DNA from: Luteolibacter sp. LG18
GTDB taxonomy: Bacteria > Verrucomicrobiota > Verrucomicrobiia > Verrucomicrobiales > Akkermansiaceae
NCBI RefSeq assembly: GCF_036322585.1
Contig: NZ_AP024600.1
Location: 3,348,001 to 3,412,000 of the forward strand
Length of the DNA: 64,000 nt
Reading direction: 5' to 3'
Shown here piece after piece: positions 58,652 through 64,000 of the stretch. The notes under the pieces are model-generated. The model was not told the DNA's origin. It did not search any database and was given only the letters and a program-made list of their open reading frames with translations. Positions within the stretch are counted from its first letter, which is position 1. Each line of letters begins with the position of its first letter. The position numbers and the translations under genes were made by a program.

Positions 58652-61369
58652 TCAGCAGGCGGCGTATTTCCAGAGCTGGTGGAGCGGGGAGGGCGCGCCG
58701 TTGGATTTGGGCGAGGTATCGGTGAGGATGCGGAGGATGCGCGTGGCCCGCGGTGCCAGGGACACGTGGAACAGGGCGGCCTTGCCGATTTCTTCGCCCA
58801 TATCACCCAGAGCGTTCGATTCCACGATCCGGCAGACCAGTTGCTGTGGTAACTCGATGTGGGTGCCGGCGGTCCGGTCGGTCACGTTCTGGAGGATCAG
58901 CATGAGGTGTCCGGAACCATCGTCACAGGGGGCGAACTGGAGCGGGACGATCGCGGGATTCTCGACCCGCAGGAAGCTGCGGGCCGGTGGGGCGGCGGCC
59001 ATCACCGGATGGACCTCTACCGGGCTCGCGGTCTGGAGACCGGCGTGGGAGGAGAGCACCGGATCGAAGGCGCCGTGGGTGCGGAGTTCGTAGCGGAAGC
59101 GCATCGGCCCGGGTTGGCTGGGGCGGAAGTTCGTCATCCAGTAGTTGTTCACCGCCCAGCTCAGCAGCAGGGGCTTGGCGCGATCGCGGGCGAATCCCTG
59201 CGGGCGGCCGAAGCCGAAGTCGCCGAACTGGACCAGCGGCGCATCCGGGGTGGAGAGGGTGACCCCGGCGGTGGGATTGTGAACGCAGGCCCAGGAACCG
59301 GTGGTGACCCAGTTCTTGCACGAGCCTTCCAATTGCTCGGTGTCCCAGCGGGTGGGCACCCCGGCGGCATCGTAGTGGGCGGACCACTTCGGGAGATCGA
59401 GCGGGAAGGCGAAGTAGATCGCCTCGGCCGAGCGGCTTTCGTCCTTGGTGAAGGTGGCGGTGAGTTCCACCACCGGCGCCAGCGCGCTGAGCTTGATCCT
59501 CTGGATCAGCGCACCCGGCAGGTGGGCGAAGAAACCGCTGGAAGGCCGGGTGGCCCCGCTGTCGTGGCGGATGCCGGGAGCCTCGCGGCAGGTCACCAGC
59601 GAGATGCCGTCCGGATGCTGCTCCACGTGCAGGCTGATCAAGGCACCCGCGCCGCGGCGCTTCGCCTTCCAATCGTATTGCCAGCAATCGACATCGGCGT
59701 GGAGCAGGTCCCAGATGCTATGGTAATAGGCATCCCGCCCCAGCTCGCCGGTGGTGAGGTCATGGTGATCCGGATCGGGCTGCTCGTGGACGAGGCCGAA
59801 GAACGGCCACTCCGCGTCCGGATCGATGAACTCACGGCAGAGCTTCCTGTCATACAGGCTGGTGACGTGGCCGGTTTCCGGATCGAAGGTGAGGCGGTGG
59901 AAGTTGGTCTCGATTGTGGTTTCCGTGGCCCGCAGGCTGGGAGCCGCGGGCGCGGGCGGGAGGGTCTCGATCGGGAACGGGGTGAGGCTGCACGGAGCGA
60001 GCTGTAGCGGACCGGCGAGATAGGAGTTCGAATCATCCCACAGGCACTGGTCGACCTCGAGGCGGGCGACATTGCTGGAGCAGTGGCGCCAGCTTCCGTC
60101 CGCCCACGAGTGCGGGATGCGGACGAAGCACTCGCGCGGCTGCGCGGAGGGATTGAAGCAGAGCACGGACTTTGGTCCCGGGAGATTGGTGGGATTCCCG
60201 GAGAGGTGGTCCAGGGAATCGCGGACCAGCAGCCCGGTCTGTGAGCGGGCGCGCCAGGCGTAGGCGGCATCGAGCATCCACTGCTCGTCGATCGGATCGG
60301 ACTGGCTCGATTGCACCGTGCGGTCCGGGCCCCAGGTGTGCTCGTCGAAGAGGATCAGGTTCCGCCACGCGTCGAGCGAGCGGACGGTGACGTCGTCCGA
60401 TTTCGGGATGGAGGTCCGGAGCATGCCGGCGGAGAGCAGGCGGCGCGCGGTGTTCCGGTTCACGCGGGTCTCGGTGGCGGAGCTGGCGGAGCCGAAGTTC
60501 CAGTAGTCCGACCAATCGCCATGCACATCCGGGACCTGGATGCCGGGAGTGGCGTGGAAGTGTTCCACCAGGCTCTCCGGGGTGACGAAGCGGATGGCGG
60601 GGAAACGTCCCTCGCTGTTCCACCGGGCGATCATTTTCGCCAGCAACGGATCCGGCGGATAGTTGTCGCTGTAGACCGGATGGGTGGAGGTGAGCATCAC
60701 GAAATCGGTGGGATGGCCGGCGGCCTCCAGCTTGCCGATGTAGGTGTCGAGCGCCTGCTGCATGATCACCGTCGAGCCTTCGGCATAGCGGCTTTCGCGG
60801 CCGAAGGTGTTGTAGTGCATCCCATTGTAGGTGAGCAGCGGGCGGCCGTCCGGGCTGTGCCAGTTCATCCAGCGGGGGCGCTCGTAGGGGAAACCGCCGC
60901 TGTGGACATTGATGCCCATGAGGAAGGAATCGATGCCGGAGTCCAGCAGGAGATTGGTGAGCGGCCACGGCACTCCATTGACATCGTGGCTGATGGCGGA
61001 GCGGATCGGCACTCCGAGCTCATCGCGGAGCAGGCGCACCGCTTTCAAGCCATGGGCGAACTGCGGGGTGTGGGCCAGCGGGGAGAGGTGCAGTGGCATC
61101 GCGCCCACCGCGATGCGGCCCGCCTTCGCGAGCGCGCGGAAGCGCTCGATCTGTGACGATGGCGCGCGGTTCAGCCAGTGGAGCACCGGCCAGGTGGTTT
61201 CACACGTCCAGCGGACGGCGGAGGCATCCGGTTGATCCGCGGTGTCCTCGCAGAGATCGATGGCCTGGTCGATGATGCGGCGCTGGAGCTCCCAAAAGGC
61301 GGGCTGGGGATGGGTGTAGCCGACGTCCGTGTGGGAGTGGTGGAGCAGGAGGATCTCGCGGATTTGCAT
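58652..61369 (-). CDS. GH38-like alpha-mannosidase
   Basis: A 905-residue protein. The N-terminal domain has ILLLHHSHTDVGYTHPQ, the H-x-D-x-G zinc and substrate motif of GH38, and SHDVNGVPWPLTNLLLDSGI, whose Asp fits the nucleophile. FLMGINVHSG and STHPVYSDNYPPDP follow. The middle and C-terminal beta domains include YDRKLCREFIDPDAEWPFFG, like other GH38 enzymes. No signal peptide is seen, so it is probably cytoplasmic. The long open frame continuing upstream to about 63.7 kb is a GC artefact. It is directly upstream of the PQQ/cytochrome c gene (19 bp). Likely substrate: alpha-mannosides or related sugars. Confidence 0.82.
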   Translation of the reverse strand: MQIREILLLHHSHTDVGYTHPQPAFWELQRRIIDQAIDLCEDTADQPDASAVRWTCETTWPVLHWLNRAPSSQIERFRALAKAGRIAVGAMPLHLSPLAHTPQFAHGLKAVRLLRDELGVPIRSAISHDVNGVPWPLTNLLLDSGIDSFLMGINVHSGGFPYERPRWMNWHSPDGRPLLTYNGMHYNTFGRESRYAEGSTVIMQQALDTYIGKLEAAGHPTDFVMLTSTHPVYSDNYPPDPLLAKMIARWNSEGRFPAIRFVTPESLVEHFHATPGIQVPDVHGDWSDYWNFGSASSATETRVNRNTARRLLSAGMLRTSIPKSDDVTVRSLDAWRNLILFDEHTWGPDRTVQSSQSDPIDEQWMLDAAYAWRARSQTGLLVRDSLDHLSGNPTNLPGPKSVLCFNPSAQPRECFVRIPHSWADGSWRHCSSNVARLEVDQCLWDDSNSYLAGPLQLAPCSLTPFPIETLPPAPAAPSLRATETTIETNFHRLTFDPETGHVTSLYDRKLCREFIDPDAEWPFFGLVHEQPDPDHHDLTTGELGRDAYYHSIWDLLHADVDCWQYDWKAKRRGAGALISLHVEQHPDGISLVTCREAPGIRHDSGATRPSSGFFAHLPGALIQRIKLSALAPVVELTATFTKDESRSAEAIYFAFPLDLPKWSAHYDAAGVPTRWDTEQLEGSCKNWVTTGSWACVHNPTAGVTLSTPDAPLVQFGDFGFGRPQGFARDRAKPLLLSWAVNNYWMTNFRPSQPGPMRFRYELRTHGAFDPVLSSHAGLQTASPVEVHPVMAAAPPARSFLRVENPAIVPLQFAPCDDGSGHLMLILQNVTDRTAGTHIELPQQLVCRIVESNALGDMGEEIGKAALFHVSLAPRATRILRILTDTSPKSNGAPSPLHQLWKYAAC

Positions 61370-61899
61370 GATGGTGGTGGGATCGCTCCGATCGGGTTGC
61401 CGCCGGTGGCCGGAGCATGCAGTCCTTGGACAGTAGCCCGCGCGCGGTTCTCCGGCTTTGCCGCAGTTGCAGAAAAATACATACGGATTTATGTCCTCCG
61501 GGGACGCGTTGGAGGTGGATGGTGGAGGCGATTCCGCGCCGGAGGGGGAAGAGGGGGAGCCGGTTTCAAAGGGTGGCCCGGTCAAACCGATACCAGTGTT
61601 TTGTGAAGTGGATGGGAGAAGGCGCGGGCAGGATGTGGAAGGGTGGAGCAGGCGATCGGCAAACGACGATGCCACCGTGATCCGCCCCTTCCTTCCTGGG
61701 TACATGCAACATGCGGGATGGTGGTCGGTGGGGGTGCTCCCGACCGCCATTCCATCCCGGGCCACGTCTTTCCTTGCGGATGAATTGGGGAATTTCCGCC
61801 CGGCATGGTTTCGCCGGACGTAAGGAGGAAAATCCCGCCGCTTCCTTTCCCGAGGGAAATGGAGCGGCGGGAACATCCCGAGGAACCGCGCAAGGCGGA
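61370..61899. promoter_or_regulatory. 530-bp region before the GH38 gene
   Basis: No supported gene. At 61479-61494 the half-sites ACATA and TATGT flank CGGATT in the least GC-rich part, about 110 bp upstream of the GH38 start. This may be an operator or promoter for the GH38-PQQ pair. The GC-rich open frames crossing the region are shadows. Confidence 0.35.
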
Positions 61900-64000
61900 T
61901 CAGGTCGAGAACCAGACGCTGCCGAAGGGAGCGAGCTCGACCGAGGTGCCACGACCGCCGCCGTCCAGCACGGTGGTGGTGAGCGGGGAGGGGGAGTTGT
62001 TCACGATCACCAGCCGCCGGGTTTCCGGATACCACGCGCAATCGGTGTGCGGGTGGGTGGAATGCCAGCGCTCGAGCGCATCCTCCTTGTGGGCGGCCCA
62101 CACCAGCGCGCGCAGCAGCAGGCGGTAGTTGTCCAAGGTGGCGGGGAGACCGGCGAAATAGACGGCGCGGCCCTGGCCGCAATCGCGGGCGGAGGCGAGG
62201 ACATGGCCGCCGGGGCCGGTGGCGAGCACCTGGGTATCGTGGAGCACGGGCGCGACGTGGCTTTGGGCGGTGCCGAAGTCCAGCTCCAGCGGTTCGCCGC
62301 CAAGGATGAAGTGACCGGGGTCCGCGCTCCATTCGGCGACGGGCCGCTGGCCCGGGGACTGGCCGGTTTCCTGATCGACGCCGAGCACGTCCGCGAGCTG
62401 GAACACGCGTCCGTTCGCCAGGCAGGCGGAGGGTTCGCGCACGCCGATGAAGCCGCCGCCCTGGTGGACGAAACGGCGGATCGCCGCGACGATGGCGGGC
62501 TGCAACCAGTGGTCGCCACCGGACTGCGCGGTGCCGGTGTCGCCGTCGTTGATCACGACGTCCACGTCGCCCGGAATGCCGTGCGCGAGCACATCGTCGA
62601 ACGACAGGAAGGCGACGTCCACCGGCAGTCCGGCCAGGCATTCCAGCAGGTAACTGCGGGCCAGCAGGAACATGTTGTCGCTGTAGGGGACGGCGAATTT
62701 CTGGTCGCGGCCCTCCATGGGAATCCAGGACCGGCACGCGCCCCAGGCATTGAGGATGGCGACCTTCACGGGAATCCGCCACGACCGCGTGCCGCCGGTG
62801 ACCTCCAGCAGGGTGCGGAATTCCCGGGCGATGTCCGCGACGTGGTCGACGAAGGCCGGGAAACGGGCCGCGAGGCTGAGGTAACCGCCGTAGCCGATCC
62901 GGTCCACCAGCCCGCGCAGCAGCCCGCGGCGGACGTTCGCCCAGAACAGTTGCGAATCCCGCAGCGGTTGCCCGCCGTGGTCGTTGAAGGTGTCCGGGAA
63001 CAGGTACGGGTAGAACCGTAGTTCCTTCACCTGCGGGCCGGGGGCCTCCGCGCACCGGCGGGCGACCACACCGCCCTCGCAGGCGTTGATGTGGATGTCG
63101 ATGCCCATCTCCTGGAAGCCCGGCAGGTAGGGTTCCATGCCGATCCAGTGGTCTCCCCAGAAGATGGCGGCCTTCTTGCCCGCGCGGTGGATGCGGTCGG
63201 TGAGATCGCGGCCGAAGCGGACGATGAACGCGTGGATGTGGTCCATCCACTGGCGCTGGCGGACGGTGGGCACCCGGTGGGTGTTCCGGTAGTAGCCCGC
63301 GTCGACGAAGTCCTCGCTGGTGGGGCGGTAGCCGTGCTTCGCCTCGAAATCGAGCAGGGCGGGAATGCTGACGGTGTCGGCGTAGCCCTGGCCATCGAAG
63401 TAGCGGGTCTTGCCATCGGCCCCGCTGTCGATCGGGAAATGGTAGCACAGCGTGGTGAGGCGGACCACGGTGGTGGCCGGGTGCTCCTCCAGCCAGCGGT
63501 CGAACCACCGCATCAGGTGATCGTAACAGGCGGGGTGCCACGGATCGACGCTCATGATCGGATCGCACGTCCAGCCGTTGGTCAGATGGTTGTGCATCGA
63601 GGTCGAATCCCAGATCTGCTGGACCAGGAAGTTCACCGTGTACTGGTGCCAGGGCGTGATGTCCCGGAGCGTCACCGTTCCGGCGGCGGGATCGAACGAC
63701 CACTGCGGGCCGGGGACCTTTTCGCCGGTGGTGCGGTCGTGCACCTCCCACCAGGTGGCGGGATCGTTGAGGGTGTCGATCCGGTACTTGCGCGCGTCGA
63801 ATCCCGCCATCGGCACCAGCACCAGCGTGTCCGAAACCGCGGTGGCGGGATCGGAGCGGAGGAACTTCCGGATCAGGAACTCCGGGTGAGCGCGGACGAA
63901 CTCCTGATCGGCGCGGGTGAGGCAGACGGTCGAGAAAATGTCGAAGCCCAGTGCGGTGAGGGACGGGGACAGCTCGGTGCCGTCGGAATCGCGGATGGTG
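61900..64000 (-). CDS. GH112 galactosyl-hexose phosphorylase, 5' end outside the window
   Basis: At least 699 residues are visible and the frame is open to base 64000, so the start is missing. GH112 enzymes phosphorolyse beta-galactosides such as galactosyl-N-acetylhexosamine or galactosyl-rhamnose, giving galactose 1-phosphate in the cytoplasm. Seen: ITPWHQYTVNFLVQQIWDST, GWTCDPIMSVDPW, YHFPIDSGADGKTRYFDGQG, KKAAIFWGDHWIGMEPYLPG and HINACEGGVVARR, all in the barrel. A glutamine-amidotransferase-like domain follows (INDGDTGTAQSGGDHW, GGGFIGVREPSACL), then a C-terminal beta domain. A galactosyl-rhamnose substrate would suit the rhamnogalacturonan esterase in the window; this is a guess. Confidence 0.88.
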   Translation of the reverse strand, partial: TIRDSDGTELSPSLTALGFDIFSTVCLTRADQEFVRAHPEFLIRKFLRSDPATAVSDTLVLVPMAGFDARKYRIDTLNDPATWWEVHDRTTGEKVPGPQWSFDPAAGTVTLRDITPWHQYTVNFLVQQIWDSTSMHNHLTNGWTCDPIMSVDPWHPACYDHLMRWFDRWLEEHPATTVVRLTTLCYHFPIDSGADGKTRYFDGQGYADTVSIPALLDFEAKHGYRPTSEDFVDAGYYRNTHRVPTVRQRQWMDHIHAFIVRFGRDLTDRIHRAGKKAAIFWGDHWIGMEPYLPGFQEMGIDIHINACEGGVVARRCAEAPGPQVKELRFYPYLFPDTFNDHGGQPLRDSQLFWANVRRGLLRGLVDRIGYGGYLSLAARFPAFVDHVADIAREFRTLLEVTGGTRSWRIPVKVAILNAWGACRSWIPMEGRDQKFAVPYSDNMFLLARSYLLECLAGLPVDVAFLSFDDVLAHGIPGDVDVVINDGDTGTAQSGGDHWLQPAIVAAIRRFVHQGGGFIGVREPSACLANGRVFQLADVLGVDQETGQSPGQRPVAEWSADPGHFILGGEPLELDFGTAQSHVAPVLHDTQVLATGPGGHVLASARDCGQGRAVYFAGLPATLDNYRLLLRALVWAAHKEDALERWHSTHPHTDCAWYPETRRLVIVNNSPSPLTTTVLDGGGRGTSVELAPFGSVWFST

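Noticed and set aside
61370..63751. Long extension joining the GH38 frame to upstream sequence (1,699 residues)
   Set aside because: The part above 61369 is read in the wrong frame of the GH112 gene and is Arg/Pro-rich; GH38 homology starts at ATG 61369.

Overview
The window comes from a high-GC bacterial chromosome, most probably a Verrucomicrobiota member of the Verrucomicrobiales (Luteolibacter or Haloferula type). This rests on gene content, not on a database search. The content includes two very large GspK-like pseudopilins resembling the Verru_Chthon cassette A type, a small sigma-70 factor of the Rhodopirellula/Verrucomicrobium kind followed by a FecR/LamG protein, autotransporter-associated beta-strand repeats, many secreted multidomain glycan-active enzymes and a large load of hairpin repeats.

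Layout. 1-5 kb: small membrane or hypothetical genes, a GNAT acetyltransferase and a frameshifted immunity-like gene. 5-12.2 kb: three large secreted proteins (calcium-binding TSP3-like repeats; YadA-head-like repeats; an SdrD-B-like protein). 12.2-17 kb: a pseudopilin fragment-sized gene, a glycosyltransferase/PIG-L-like pair and a rhamnogalacturonan acetylesterase, separated by hairpin repeats, including eight tandem copies of a 163-bp unit. 18.3-22.9 kb: first pseudopilin cassette. 22.9-24.3 kb: a repeat island around a REP-associated tyrosine transposase (RAYT). 24.5 kb: tRNA-Tyr. 24.8-32.2 kb: a tight minus-strand block of an extracellular intradiol-dioxygenase/Ig protein, three SPFH (HflK/HflC-like) membrane proteins and a P1B-type ATPase. 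32.4-33.0 kb: gene debris (GH29 fucosidase and integrase fragments). 33.2-39.1 kb: secreted lyase-like and glycosidase-like proteins. 39.3-47.2 kb: sigma factor, FecR/LamG and a 1,883-residue beta-repeat protein. 47.6-53.3 kb: AraC regulator and second pseudopilin cassette. 53.6-64 kb: secreted glycosidase-like protein, PQQ-type dehydrogenase with cytochrome c, GH38-like mannosidase and a GH112 phosphorylase cut by the window end.

The most striking system is the RAYT and its hairpins. Five or more different sequence families in the window share one plan: a GTAG foot, a perfect or near-perfect stem of about 8 bp, a short loop, and usually a second GTAG hairpin facing the first at the other end of a unit of roughly 135-165 bp. 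One family flanks the RAYT on both sides, and its GTAG supplies the RAYT stop codon. Two further points deserve attention. A 64-bp ungapped duplication joins the sigma-factor promoter to the region before the second pseudopilin cassette. The SPFH/P1B-ATPase/dioxygenase block is an unusual combination. Long GC-rich open frames on the opposite strand of real genes were treated as shadows.
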